Source of the DNA: Erpobdella octoculata
Taxonomy: Eukaryota; Annelida; Clitellata; Hirudinida; Erpobdellidae
NCBI GenBank assembly: GCA_963978895.1
Contig: OZ022238.1
Location: 20,883,490-20,947,489 of the forward strand
Direction of reading: 5' to 3'
Length of the DNA stretch: 64,000 nt
A program made the translations under genes and the position numbers. Below the pieces are notes generated by a model, which did not search any database, had not been told where the DNA came from, and saw nothing but the letters and a program-made list of their open reading frames with translations. This document shows, one piece after another, positions 1-11,029 of this stretch. Position 1 is the first letter of the stretch. Each line of letters starts with the position of its first letter.

Positions 1-60
1 GTGTGTGTGTATATTGTGCTCTTGTAACATTTTGTGTGCGTATAATTTTTTTATCATTGA

Positions 61-76
61 TATATATATGTGTGTT

Positions 77-138
<62 letters not shown>

Positions 139-153
139 TATATATATATATAT

Positions 154-200
<47 letters not shown>
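61..200. repeat. (TA)n followed by (GA)n microsatellite
   Basis: A TA dinucleotide tract, broken once near 135, passes directly into a GA tract that ends at about 200. The LINE endonuclease reading frame begins immediately after it, so the tract probably marks the truncation point of that LINE copy. Confidence 0.95.
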
Positions 201-201
<1 letters not shown>

Positions 202-202
<1 letters not shown>

Positions 203-834
203 AAATTGACTTATTAAAATCCACAACAACTCTTTGTTTCTGGGCAAATAACCCTTGTTCACTGAATAGTCAGAAAAAAGACGAACTCACGGCCAGACTA
301 ACAGCACTATCAAAGAAAAACCAACTAGACGTTATGTTCTTCACTAAGACATGGTTTAATGAAAGGTCGGACACAATCGTGAATGGATACCAATTGCATA
401 GAACGGACAGAAATAGCAAAGGTGGTGGAGTCGCTATCTATGTCAAGAACGAAATAGTTTCATTTAACGTTTCTTTACCAGAGCTTAATTCGAAAAATAT
501 TGAACAATTGTGGATAACAATTCGTTACTGTAAGGAATCAATCTTACTTGGCTGCATCTACCGCCCACATGATTATGACGAGGAATATTTAACCAATACC
601 ATTCAGGCTATAAAAATTGCAAAAAAATCACTAATTAGACTCAATTGTGCAACGATGTTGCTTTATGGTGATTTTAACTTCAGTCATACATGGTACGAAG
701 AGGTTGATGTGGGTGGCAGAGTAGCCACTGCTGGTCATGTGATAGACGAGCGCCCAGGGGATATCAAATTTCAGTCATGTCTCGAAGAAAACGATCTAAC
801 ACAAGTAGTGACATTTTGTACTTACCGACTGTGA
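202..834 (+). pseudogene. Non-LTR retrotransposon endonuclease fragment (EEP fold)
   Basis: This is the N-terminal part of the apurinic-like endonuclease of a Jockey/CR1-type LINE, the enzyme that nicks target DNA for target-primed reverse transcription. The frame is open from 202, upstream of the ATG at 334, so no true start is visible. Motifs in order: LNSQKKDEL and LDVMFFTKTWF (equivalent of the TETW box; the Glu is replaced by Lys), GGGVAIYVK, LLGCIYRP, and LLYGDFNF (the GDFN catalytic box). The frame stops at 832-834, just where an LTR starts at 830, so the rest of ORF2 (the SDH motif and RT) is missing and probably cut off by that LTR element. Loss of the catalytic Glu also suggests an inactive copy. 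Confidence 0.8.
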
Positions 835-1244
835 CGACTGCCGCCTTTGCGAAAGTCGATACTGATGGAGAACTTCGATACAAACAACTTTAAAGCAAGG
901 CCAAACACTTTCTTGTTGACTACTAGTTATTTTAATATCGATTAATGTCCAAAAAGAAGAAATACTATCAATTAAACAACACGACAGAGCATAACAGATC
1001 CAAACTCTACCAAAAACATGGCGCAATCTGAAAACAAAGAGTCCAAGTCGCCTTATATATAAGTGTCAAGGCTAGCTCGCAAATATTCAAATCTACAGGC
1101 TACAGCTCAAAACATTCAAACAACAGCGTAATAATACATGCAATTCAAATTTACAGCTTATCGTATCACCTACTCACTACTACGCTATGAATTCAAATAT
1201 ACATAGGGCCAGGCATGCACGCTGTGTTTAACACGGGCGTGACA
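830..1244 (-). mobile_element. LTR (415 bp) of a minus-strand Ty3-like element
   Basis: The segment begins TGTGACGAC and ends CGGGCGTGACA, so on the minus strand it runs TGTCACGCCCG...GTCACA with the usual TG..CA ends. A purine-rich tract lies just outside its right end on the minus strand (see next feature), which makes this the 3' LTR of a minus-strand element. A diverged second copy lies on the plus strand at 22852-23265, sharing TGTCAC.CCCGTG at the start and CAACAAGAAAGTGTTT later. The LTR boundaries are therefore supported both by the termini and by a second copy. Confidence 0.75.
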
Positions 1245-1262
1245 TATCTCCCCCCTCAAAGT
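1245..1262 (-). other. Polypurine tract of the minus-strand LTR element
   Basis: On the minus strand the bases TTTGAGGGGGGAGATA directly precede the TGTCACG start of the LTR. A purine run at this place is where plus-strand DNA synthesis is primed in LTR retrotransposons. A similar tract next to a TGTCACGG start occurs at 53333. Confidence 0.65.
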
Positions 1263-1707
1263 CGGTAACGATCCTTTTCGGTAGCGGTATCAGTTTCAAT
1301 CTTTGATCTGGGCAGATCCGGTTGGCTGACTGTGCTTCTTTTGTCGACCGGTTTCTCTGAACTCGTCTACTTATTTCGTCCTGGGAACCTGAAAAAAACC
1401 CAAAACCGGCACGAAAGCGATGAGCCACCCGCGAAAGAAAGATGAGGTCGAGGAACCTCGCGAGCAAGAACAAATGAGACGTCCTGCAGCGACTTGATCT
1501 TCTCCCTGGAAACCTGCAAAAAACTCATGACCGATCCACTTTATCATTGACCAGGATCGCCCAAAAGAAAGAAATTAATGAAAGAACGTTATAAAGGTAA
1601 CCATACAAACTAACTACAAATTTCCAACAACTCAAGAAATATTTACCCAAAGATTATACAACCATAAGGTCGTGGGCTGACAGTTTCATATCACAGCTAC
1701 TTTAAAG

Positions 1708-2075
1708 CTAATTCAATTTAGATAGAAAATCAGCCACCTGACCTATATTTGAACTTAGATTAAATTCTTTGATAGCAGGTGCCCATCGAGTTAGTTTAGC
1801 ACTTTTGGAGACTGACTCGGTAAGGTACGTGAGAGGATTGTGGTCTGAGAAAATTACGACCTCAGACAACAATATCCAAGATTTGAATTTGTTTAGAGCC
1901 CACACGACTGCGTAAGCCTCTCTTTCAATGGTGGACCACCTTGTCTGAGTAGGTGTTAACTTGAGACTGGCAAAAGCAATGGGAACTTCTACCCTTTCCT
2001 CACTCCCCTGGAACAAACAACACCCCATAGCCACTGCACTAGCATCCGTTGCTAGACCAAACCCCTTACTATAGT
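1708..2075 (-). pseudogene. Ty3-like RNase H domain fragment
   Basis: The reading frame encodes the RNase H part of a Ty3-like pol polyprotein, which degrades the RNA template during reverse transcription. Read on the minus strand it opens with GLATDASAVAMG (the first catalytic Asp in ATDAS), then AFASLKLTPTQTRWSTIERE (catalytic Glu in the ERE box), FSDHNPLTYL (Asp in SDHN) and SAKLTRWAPAIKEF. It is open through the ATG at 2034 up to about 2075, so that ATG is internal. The frame stops at 1708 and only about 450 bp separate it from the polypurine tract; the integrase must have been deleted. It belongs with the LTR at 830-1244. Confidence 0.85.
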
Positions 2076-2493
2076 TTTACCACAAAGAATTAAAGGATGA
2101 GAAGAGCGAAAACACTTTTTCACAAATCGAGTAGCTCTCAGCTGGAACTCCTTGACGCAGGAAGCAGTGGACGCATGTTCGGAGAATACCTTCAAAGATC
2201 AACTCGCTCTACTTTGATTGCAGTATGACTCGTCAGCACAGAGGGACCTGATGCAGCACCTCTTCATCAATCATACATTCTATTATAATAACTATTTAAT
2301 TCTTATTGTTTTTTTTTGTTCTGTCTTTTTTGTGATTTTGAATGTATGTATTGATAACTGAATAAACAAACTCAAACTCATATATATATATATAATTGTT
2401 ATTTAGCATTTTACTATTAAAGGTTTTTAGATGATAGTAATTAAAAGAATAAACGTGATCTTGGTAAAGAGAAAAATTAATTATCAAAAGATA
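2076..2493. other. Unassigned sequence
   Basis: No convincing reading frame or repeat structure was seen. A short TA run lies at about 2381-2395 and the 3' part is very AT-rich. Confidence 0.5.
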
Positions 2494-2670
2494 TGTTAGA
2501 ACTGTGCTAAATTCTACAAAGTGAGATAATTCAGATTTGAGTCAAGTAAAAGATTATATTCAACCAAGAATATTAAAGTTAAAGATAATTCAAGAAATAT
2601 TGTGTTATAAATAACTTCCACTTTAACGTTACGAATCGCTAGAAAGCATATTCCTCTACGTTTACATTGG
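2494..2670 (+). mobile_element. Possible short LTR end and primer-binding site
   Basis: A segment starting TGTTAGAACTG and ending GTTTACA is followed at 2667 by TTGGTGACCTCGCC, which starts with TGG as primer-binding sites do (complement of a tRNA CCA end). It sits about 100 bp upstream of a gag start, the right place for a 5' LTR and PBS. No second copy of this LTR was found in the window, so the left boundary is weak. Confidence 0.35.
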
Positions 2671-2763
2671 TGACCTCGCCGTATTTACGCATTTTCATAC
2701 GTAAATATATTTTCTGAAGTTATTTGCTCACAAGTGACCGAATTTTTTTTTCTTTTGTGAAAG

Positions 2764-3795
2764 ATGTCTGACGAGAAATTCACTGCGATGGGACAGGCTC
2801 TGGGCTATTCCGGAGTGGATTTAAAGAATTACGTCAAAGAGTTAAAGGATGAAGAAATGGTTAAGAGAATGGAGGAACGGGAAGATAAAATAGCGCAACA
2901 AGAGACGTGAAGATAAAATAGCTCAACAAGAACGTGAACGTGAAAATAAAATAGGTAGAGGTAACAAAGATTCCATATCCAAAGTTCTCGGAAGGTGACG
3001 ACGTGGACGCTTTTCTGCTCCGTTTTGAGGTATTGGCCAAGGCAAATGATTATCCAAAAAAGGGTTGGGGAATGCTTCTGGGTTTTCTGCTAAGTGCGAA
3101 GACATTGGAAGTGTTTGTCCAACTCAGCGATAGTCAGATGCAGGATTACGGGTCGGTAAAAGAGGCACTCCTTCGTCGTTTTGGGAAGTCGGCAGAAGAC
3201 TACCGCATAAAGTTTCGAGAGTCAAAGCTTGAACCAGAAGAGACTTGGGAACAGTATCTAGTGCGACTAGATATTTACCTTAGGCGCTGGGTGGATCTCG
3301 CGGGTACAAAAAACTTATTGTTTTGTTCTTAACAGAGCAGTTCTTTGGAAAGTGTCCGTCGGGAATGGCTGAATATTTGTTGGAGAAAGAAAGCGGTGAC
3401 GTCAATGAGTTAAGTCGCTGGGTCAACAAGTACAATCAAGCTCACCCAGAGAAAAGATTAGCAAAAGTCGAAAACATAAGCAGGATTAGCGGAAATCGTG
3501 GTCAACCAGACATTGACTCGGGAATGGTTGGACCACGCTGTTACAATTGTCATCAAGTTGGACATTTGGCGAAGGACTGCAGTCAAGGCACTTAAGCAAC
3601 TCCAGTCATTTGCCAAGCGCGTAGAGAGGCCACCATGACATTACCATGCAAGGATTCTGGAGTAGTGAATGCATGCGCGGTCATGGTGATGGAAGGAGGA
3701 AAGTTTAAATTTACCAGAGGTTTTGTGAACAAAAACCAGTAAAAGTTTTGAGGGACACTGGCTGTACAGCCATAATCACTTGCGCATGAGACGAG
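2764..3795 (+). pseudogene. Ty3-like gag with zinc knuckle and start of protease
   Basis: A gag-like capsid and nucleocapsid gene of an LTR retrotransposon. It starts with ATG at 2764 (MSDEKFTAMGQALGYSG) and runs through a charged, coiled-coil-like stretch to a stop near 2910, after which a duplicated ERE-rich stretch and a frame change lead into FSEGDDVDAFLLRFE at about 2985, the capsid core. Further on come LSDSQMQDYGSVKEALLRRF and, after another frame change near 3325, FGKCPSGMAEYL. The CCHC zinc knuckle CYNCHQVGHLAKDC lies at 3539-3580. Beyond it VKVLRDTGCTAII (about 3737-3778) contains the DTG of an aspartic protease. Homology then ends. At least three breaks make this a pseudogene; no RT follows. 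Confidence 0.85.
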
Positions 3796-4202
3796 GCAAC
3801 GAATTTTGGCACATTTAACGCATTGGACCCAATCATCACTGTACTTTTCAGCATAAAAATACAATTTGCTGCATTTCATGCACTGTCAATTTGTTTTATG
3901 TTTTTGTCGTTTATTTGATTTTGTAGTTTTTGATTTTTAATAACTAAGTTTTTTTCTGATAGTTAACTATCACCTTTTTTGAAACAGTTTTTTTTTCTTT
4001 TGCAATCTTTTATTTTTCCAGTTTCTGTCTTTTTTTCTCAATTTTGGCAGCTTTCTAAATAATTTTAGAGTTGTGAGATCCATCTGATGTGAGGACAAAA
4101 TAGTTCTTTTTTTCTATTATTTCATTTTTTTGCGAATTTGAGGAGCAGGATAGACAAAATATCAAAATCAGAATCTAATGGGTTTTTTCTTGTCTGTTAA
4201 TA
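3796..4202. other. T-rich unassigned sequence
   Basis: Strongly T-rich on the plus strand with no credible reading frame. It connects the truncated protease to the first foldback repeat. Confidence 0.5.
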
Positions 4203-4535
4203 TAAAAATATAAAGTATAAAATTATTTTTTTAAACAACGCTCGTATACCAATGTATTAAAACGTTAATAATAATAATGATTTGTACATATTAACATTTT
4301 TTGAACTTAGTGTTTCGTTTGGAAGATTAAAGCGTTGGGCGATAGTAGGTAATAGATGTTATATAGATAGTAGGTTATAGATATCATATAGATCACGCCC
4401 AACGCTCTTATATTTAAACCAAAAAATTTAGTTCAAAAAATGTTAATATGTACACATTATTATTATTTTTTAACATTTTAGTACATTAGTATACGAGCGT
4501 TGTTTTAAAAAACATATTTTCATACTTTATATTAT
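4203..4535. repeat. Palindromic foldback repeat, copy 1
   Basis: About 330 bp in which the left half is an imperfect reverse complement of the right half. Matching landmarks are AACAACGCTCGTATAC against GTATACGAGCGTTGTT, GTACATATTAACATTTTTTG against CAAAAAATGTTAATATGTAC, and GCGTTGGGCG against CGCCCAACGC around a short AT-rich centre. The form is that of a foldback MITE. No coding capacity. Confidence 0.8.
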
Positions 4536-4615
4536 TTTCTATTTTTTAGTGTGTATTTTTTATAAATCTAAAAAAAAATTTTTGTTATTTTTCATTTTTT
4601 ACTGTTATCGTTTTT

Positions 4616-4740
4616 CTGTGGATGTGCTTATTCGCACTCGACGTTGCGCTGAAACAATCAAATTGCAAACAACAACGTCAATGTGCTTACTTGCACTCGG
4701 CGATGAAATAAACAAACAACGTTGCAAGTTAATATAAGCG
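4616..4740. repeat. Spacer repeat linked to the foldbacks, copy 1
   Basis: Contains GTGGATGTGCTTATTCGCAC, CTCGACGTTGCG and GTTGCAAGTTAATATAAGCG. A second copy lies at 5274-5416, so the foldback and this spacer were duplicated together. Inside each spacer the motif GTGCTTA.T.GCACTCG is itself repeated. Confidence 0.7.
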
Positions 4741-4751
4741 TTGTAATAATA

Positions 4752-5084
4752 ATATAAAGTATATAAACTATTTTTTTAAACAACGCTTGTATACTAATGT
4801 ATTAAAATGTTAAAAATAATATTAATGTGTACATATTAACATGTTTTGAACTAAACGTCTTGTTTGGAAAATTAAAGCGTTGGGCTATAGTAGGTTATAG
4901 ATATTATATAGATAATAGGTTATAAATGATATACAGGTAACGCCCAACGTTTTCATATTCAAAACAAAAAACTTTAGTTCAAAAAATCTTTATATGTACA
5001 CATTATTATTATTTTTAACATGTTGGTACATTAGTATACGAGCGTTGTTTAAAAAAATGATTTCTATACTTTATATTATTTTCT
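4752..5084. repeat. Palindromic foldback repeat, copy 2
   Basis: Second copy of the same palindrome, with AACAACGCTTGTATAC at the left, TATACGAGCGTTGTT at the right and GCGTTGGGC / GCCCAACG around the centre. It differs from copy 1 by scattered substitutions, so the duplication is not recent. Confidence 0.8.
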
Positions 5085-5273
5085 TTTTTTTTAATGTGTA
5101 TTTGTATAAATCTAAAATAATCTTTATATTTTTATTATTTTTCATTTTTACTGTTTAAATTGTTTTTTTAAATCTAAAAACGGATTAATATTTTTCGGCT
5201 CTTATCTCAGGTGATAGAACATTCCACTTTGTTCAAGGTCTTTTTAAAAAACAACCACGAGCTGAGTAGTTAT

Positions 5274-5420
5274 AGTGGATGTGCTTATTCGCACTCGACG
5301 TTGCGTTGAAACAAACACACTACAAACAAACAACGTCGGTGTGCTTATTTGCACTCGAAGTTGCGATGAAACAAGCAAATTACAGACAACGTTGCAAGTT
5401 AGTATATGCGTTGTAAAAAA
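5274..5420. repeat. Spacer repeat linked to the foldbacks, copy 2
   Basis: Repeats the GTGGATGTGCTTATTCGCAC block and the GTTGCAAGTTAGTATATGCG end of copy 1. A TGTACAAA-free, AT-rich gap of about 190 bp separates it from foldback copy 2. Confidence 0.65.
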
Positions 5421-5755
5421 CAAGTCTCCGCCATTTTTCGCTAGGAGTTTTTTTTTAAAGAAACTGTATGCTTTTTTAATTTAAAATATTATAATTAATG
5501 TCACTAACCATTAGTTATTGGCCATAATAAACCATATACTGGCCATGGCTAGTATATAGACTAATAGGTGGCAATTAATTGGTCTTTTTGTATGGTCTAC
5601 TATTTCTCATCCTACTTATTTTTAGTGGAAATTTAAATAAAAGAACTGAAAAGAGTAAATGAGAACAAGTTACCCCTCTCGCCCCTAGCTCCCCATCGAT
5701 AATTTTCAACCCAATTTTCTTTGGCGCCGAACGTTGGTTTCGCCAGCCAGGCGGT
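5421..5755. other. Unassigned sequence before the minus-strand LINE
   Basis: AT-rich, with several near-palindromic GGCCA/TGGCC and ATTAGT motifs (5500-5575) but no recognisable gene. Confidence 0.4.
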
Positions 5756-8520
5756 CGCTCTCGCCAAAGTAAACTATTGGGAAGCCGTTTACCATCCATT
5801 CGGCAGACATGTCCAAACTACCGTATTCTCCGTTTTTAGATGTGTTCGTCAATCAGTGGTTGTCGAACACACCGTTCACGGATTGTCTCGTTTCAAATGC
5901 GGTCGCGGATGTTGACTCCCAGTATTCGTCGCAGGCATTGCATTTGGAATACTTCAAGTCTAATCACATTGGATTTAAACAATGTCCATGTCTCCGAGCC
6001 ATATAAAAGGATCAGAAGAATCAATATTTGGTAAAGACGAATTTTTTTCTTGATTGTAATGTTCGTTCTCTTCCAGACGCACCATCTGAGCGTCGCAAAT
6101 GCCGCGGTTGCCTGGCCAACGCGGCTGTAGTGCCCGATCGTATTTAAATTTTGTCACTTGCTCAATCTAGACATCCTTTAGGTGGACATGGGCTGGCAAC
6201 CCGTCCGTTGTTAATACCTTGGTCTTCTCGGCGTTGCTTTTTAGGCCGTATGACTTGGCAATATCGGCGATGTCGTATAGGCAATCTGTAGCTTCCACGG
6301 CGGTGTCGGCGAATACGGCGTTATCGTCCGCAAACATCAGATCATTGATAAAGTTGTTTTTGTTTTATTGCAAACCACGCATTTTTTCGAACGATTTTCT
6401 TATGATTGCATCGATCACGATGTTGAGGTGACGTTTCCCTGCCGGACACCGGTTTGAATGGCTAACTCGTCGGATAGATCGTTTTGAATTTGGATGGAGC
6501 TGGTCGAACCACTATACGACGCTCGTAACAAACGGATGACTTTCGGTGGTATGTTTTCTCTTTCCAATGGCGTCCACAATACTGGTCAAAAGATGCAGTC
6601 GAGAGCCGATTTGAAGTCGATGTAGACAACGACAGTCCGCCGGCCACATCGAACCCTCTTTTCTACGAGTTGGCGTAGTGCGAAGATTTGATCGATGCAT
6701 CCACGATTCGGTCGAAATCCGGCCTGTTCCTCACGGCACGATTGTTCACAATATTTTTGTAGTCGTGACTGAATGATCTTCGGAAATACTTTTCCAACGA
6801 TTAATGCCGCGGTAGTTTTTACATTCCCGACTGTCTCCTTTCTTCAAAATGGGAACGACGATCGCTTTCTTCCACGCTGATGGTACGCACCCGTGTCCCA
6901 AATGGACGTCAATAGGACGTCAATAAGACGTGTAAACGTAGCAATAGAATGTGACCACCAGCTTTGATCATCTCGGCTGTAAATTGATCGATGCCCGGCG
7001 CTTTTCCGTTCTTGAGCGATTTGACGGCCGCTTTCACTTCGGCGATTGTTGGTACGTCGACTGGAAATGGGATCTGCGGTTGATCGATTTGTGGCGAGCC
7101 CGCGGCTTGTCCGGCAGGCGGATCGTGAATGTATAGTCCGTGGAAAAATTCCCGCCACCTTTGTAATCGATCGAAGGACGAAGTAACAAACTTTCCATCC
7201 GTTTTCCTGATGTTATCGTTGATCGATTTCGTTTTTCCGCCTAAACGTCGTAGTGTCTGAAACAATGTTCGATATTCATGTCGTTACGCGTTTTCTTCCA
7301 TTTTGGCTGCAACATCGTTCCAATACGCTTCTCGCTCGATCTTCATTTTCTGCCTAACTTCTTGATTAAGTCGCCCGTATTGTTCGCAATCGACGCGCTT
7401 GATTCTTTTTTGCTCAGCTACCAAATCCATGGCTGCGTTTGTCATCGGATCAGTGGATATAATGGCGCCGCACATTCGATGACGGATGTGGTTATTTGTT
7501 TTTCTTCATCGTTGACATCGTCCAATGTATTGAGGATCGCAAACTTGTTCGATAAAGCAAGCTAGAAATCGTGTCGAACTGCCGGATCGCGTAGGCACGT
7601 CCAGTTTTTTTAAAGCCGCCGGCGTCTTCTTCTTTGCTTTTTGGAGTCAAAGTTGTATTTTGGCCCGCACGAGGTAATGATCAGATCCGCAATCAGGGCC
7701 ACGCATTGCTCAAACGTCGTTGAGCGTCGATCAAAAACGCTTGTTGATCAGAACGTAGTCGAGCCTGGCCGAATTTTTCTCCGTCGGGTTTCTCCACGTG
7801 AGCCGATGCTTCTTCGGGTGTTGGAAGAGGCTGTTGCGAATGACGACGTTGTTTACTGACGCAAACGACAACAGTCGCAGCCCATTGTCTTTGTTTTTTC
7901 CGTGGCCAAATCGTCCAAGCGTTTCTTCCCAACCACTATGGTTGTCGCCGACGTAGGCGTTAAAGTCGCCTGCCAATATGGTCACTTCGGTTGGCGGTAT
8001 AAAATCAGTCGCAGCTTGTAAATCGGAGTAGAAAGCGCCTTTTGCTGCATCTGAGCTTGTTTCGGTCGGCGCAGAGACGGATAGGATGTCGTCTTGATTG
8101 TGCCATCGATGGAAAAGACTGCCAGACACGTTCAGAAATTTGTTGGAATGCGACGACGCTGTGGGCAACCCGCTGGCCGACCATAAATTTAACACCCGCC
8201 TCTTCCTTGTCACCACCGGAGTAGAAGAACGTAATAGTTTCGTCTGTCGTCGGCATACTAATAGTCATCGTCCCGGACCCCGTGAGTCGTAGTTCCGATA
8301 TGGCGGCGATTGATATTTTGCAATTGGTAATTTCGGTGGCGATAATCTCCTTTTGGATGACATGATGACACGTTCGTACGTTCCACGCGGCGATTCGTAT
8401 TTCATTGTTTGGTTTGATAAATTTAGTCGTTTGGCCAGGAGTGCACTTTTTGTCCGCACCATGGGTCCCCAATGCTGACACATCGGCTGCCCCAGGTGAA
8501 GCAGAATTCATCGATAAATT
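5756..8520 (-). pseudogene. RTE-like LINE ORF2 (endonuclease plus reverse transcriptase)
   Basis: A minus-strand non-LTR retrotransposon polyprotein broken into many frames. Read on the minus strand: endonuclease start at about 8410 (EIRIAAWNVRTCHH, then AISELRLTGSG), middle and C-terminal endonuclease at 8100-7731 (TILAGDFNAYVG, HRLTWRNPTEKNSARLDYVL); a linker at 7480-7280; the RT thumb-proximal and finger region at 7265-6850 (SLKNGKAPGIDQFTAEMIKA); the QAGFRPNRGCIDQI-type block at about 6730-6670; TVVVYIDFKSALD at 6640-6590; a GVRQG box at about 6460; the catalytic FADD box at about 6345-6310; and the ILLYGSETWTLF tail near 6020. The craniofacial-development-protein-2-like endonuclease type suggests the RTE/BovB side of the tree. 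Numerous indels and stops show it is dead. Confidence 0.85.
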
Positions 8521-8924
8521 CGTTCGTTGTAGATCCTTAGTTTCTTGCCTGGTTTTACTGGTTTCCCAGTTGTGATCACTGCGACGAGGTGACCACCCAA
8601 TACAGCACCCAAGAAAAGGTTGGTACTACAAGGGTGTCACCAGCGGAAGAAGTCAGAAGTCTCGGTCTGAAGGAGGTTTAAAACTTAAAAAAAGTTCTAG
8701 GCCATGATGATTTTTTTTAAATGCGCCTGAAAAGTGGCTAGTAATTGATCAGTGGCCAACATTGGTCAGTTTACCCTATATCAATTTTTTTATGAAATTA
8801 TATACTAAGCCAACTTACGTCTTTGTACAATTTCATGTTACTTTTTTGTGTCTAAATTGACTCAGTCGGAAAAGGACGTTATATACTACAAACAAACAAT
8901 TTAGGAAGGCACGTGTTCTTCTTC
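8521..8924. other. Non-coding sequence with a repeat tail
   Basis: Near 8812-8880 the sequence reads CTTTGTACAATTTCATGTTA, then GACTCAGTCGGAAAAGGACG. The same tail closes the satellite at 63700-63755 near the right edge of the window, so a dispersed repeat ends here, directly before the TTA microsatellite. Confidence 0.6.
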
Positions 8925-9194
<270 letters not shown>

Positions 9195-9195
<1 letters not shown>

Positions 9196-9640
9196 GTTTG
9201 TAAACACTGCTACAAGGAGTTGTCACGCGGCAAGACTAATACTCCCAAACGTTTTTCGACGTCTTCTCGGCTTACTCATCTAAGATCTACGCATCCAATC
9301 CTGTACAATGAGATAAACAGTCTAAAGACTTCGATGGCGGCTGCTGTTGAAGTTGCCACTGCCACCTCCTCGAATACTGTCTACTATTTTTTGTTTATTG
9401 TTTATCTGAAATAAAGCTGATATTGTCTGTTGGTTACTACGTTGGTTTTTAATGATAACATGCAATTGAACAAAAAGATGAATAATGAATAATAAATGAC
9501 AAGACCGGCTCCGGCTCCGGCCCCGGCCGGATTTTGAATTATGAAACCGGCCAGAACCGGCCCCGGCCGGATTTGAAAAACCCAGGTCCGTGCAACCCTA
9601 TTATTAACCATCTCAAACAGAATGGCCAAAAGGCCACTTA
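9195..9640. other. Unassigned sequence with a hAT-like GC-rich terminus
   Basis: 9195-9420 has a short open frame (MSRGKTNTPKRFSTSSR...) followed by an AATAAA at about 9410, but I do not recognise it. At 9500-9602 short GGCCGG and CCGGCTCCGG motifs are repeated, and the minus strand ends AGGGTTGCACGGACC. GC-rich subterminal repeats with a GGGTTGCA-type end are common at hAT transposon termini, so this may be one end of such an element. Confidence 0.35.
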
Positions 9641-9839
9641 CACCATTTGGATCAAAACACAAAATAAACAAAAAGAATTCAATCAAGCGTTCAAACAAAA
9701 GAGAAAGCAAAAATAAAAAATAGAAAAATGAAAAGAAAGAAGAGACAAAATAATGGTGAAACAGATGATTAAGTATTAGGTAGCAATCTGTTTTGAAGGA
9801 TGTTCTCATCGTCTGGGACTTTAACACAAGACTGGATCG

Positions 9840-10990
9840 CAAAAAAAAAAACCTACCACAAAAGCATTTATAAAATGTCTTTCATCACATGGTTTCGCAC
9901 CTCGGGTACATCAACCAACTCACGAACTCGGAGGTACTCTTGACGTCGTTGCCTCACAAAGATCTCTATTCGTCAAAGGCATGAACGCTCTTTCTCAATA
10001 CGCTTCGACGCATCAGCGTCATCGGCGACATCATTAACATGTGGAGTACCTCAGAGGTCTGTGCTAGGCCCCCTTCTTTTTACATTATATACAGCCAAAC
10101 TCGAGGAAGTCATCAGGGCGCATGGTCTCCAATGCCACATGTACGCCGACGACACACAATTCTACGGCCGCTGTCGACCAGAGCACGCGGACTGTCTTGC
10201 TATGAAGATATCGAGATGCGTAGACGCCGTCGATCGCTGGATGTTCAGCAGCCGTTTCTTGTTGAATTCCAACAAAACAGAAATGATCTGGTGCTCGTCT
10301 TTCCGACGTTCGTCAACTCTCCCTACCATGCCGGTTCAAATCTGCTCCGACCTGATCCCACCTGTAAGACGTGTTCGTAATCTGGCGATCTGGTTGAATT
10401 CAGATTGTTCTATGGCCAGTCACATCAACAACACGACCCGTTCCTGCTATGCTTCTCTCAGAGAGATTCGCTACATCTCCTCTCATTTTTCAATTGACGC
10501 CCGGAGAATTCTCATAACCGCCTTGGTTCTTCTTAAGATTGTTTACGAAATTCAACTCTAGCCGGTTTTTATTTTGTCATCTGGATCGGCTTAAAATTCT
10601 CATTAACACAGCCGCCAAAATAATCTACCATGCTTGGAAATATGACCATATTACCGAACTTCTCAAAGATCTCCACTGGTTTCGCATTCGGCTACGAATC
10701 GAGTACATGTTTTCCACAATAGTACACAAATCTCTGCACGGCCAAGCTCCTCAATACCGGTCTTCTGCTCATGTTGCCAATGTACCGGGTCAGCAGAGGC
10801 TCAGATCAGCATCCAGGGGCCTCCTCACTACACCGACGGTTTATCCCGCGACGCTCGACGAAAGATCAATCGAAGTCATTGGGCCTGAAATGTGGAACAA
10901 ACTTCTTTTCCACATCATCTCTACATCCAGTTCAGCTGATTTCCACACAGCACTAAAGACAATTTGGTTTACTAAATCTTTTTGCTAACG
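9840..10990 (+). pseudogene. CR1/L2-like LINE reverse transcriptase, 3' half
   Basis: The 3' half of ORF2 from a CR1/L2-type LINE. Faint endonuclease remains (for example GGTLDVV at about 9930) precede SVLGPLLFTLYTAKLEE at 10055, the RT motif B region, then CHMYADDTQFYGRC (the catalytic YADD box, about 10133-10175), NSNKTEMIWCS, and VRRVRNLAIWLN. After a frame change near 10550 the C-terminal domain follows: AAKIIYHAWKYDHITELLKD, LHWFRIRLRIEYM and GPEMWNKLLFHI, ending at 10988. The link between endonuclease and RT is deleted. The catalytic Asp pair is intact but the frame is broken in at least three places. Confidence 0.85.
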
Positions 10991-11029
10991 TCTACAGTGG
11001 TCTTGACGTTTTTTTGATACATCCGCTTA

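Noticed and set aside
9220..9414. Small host gene with AATAAA signal
   Set aside because: 64 codons beginning in the middle of repeats, no recognised motif, no splice context; left as unassigned.
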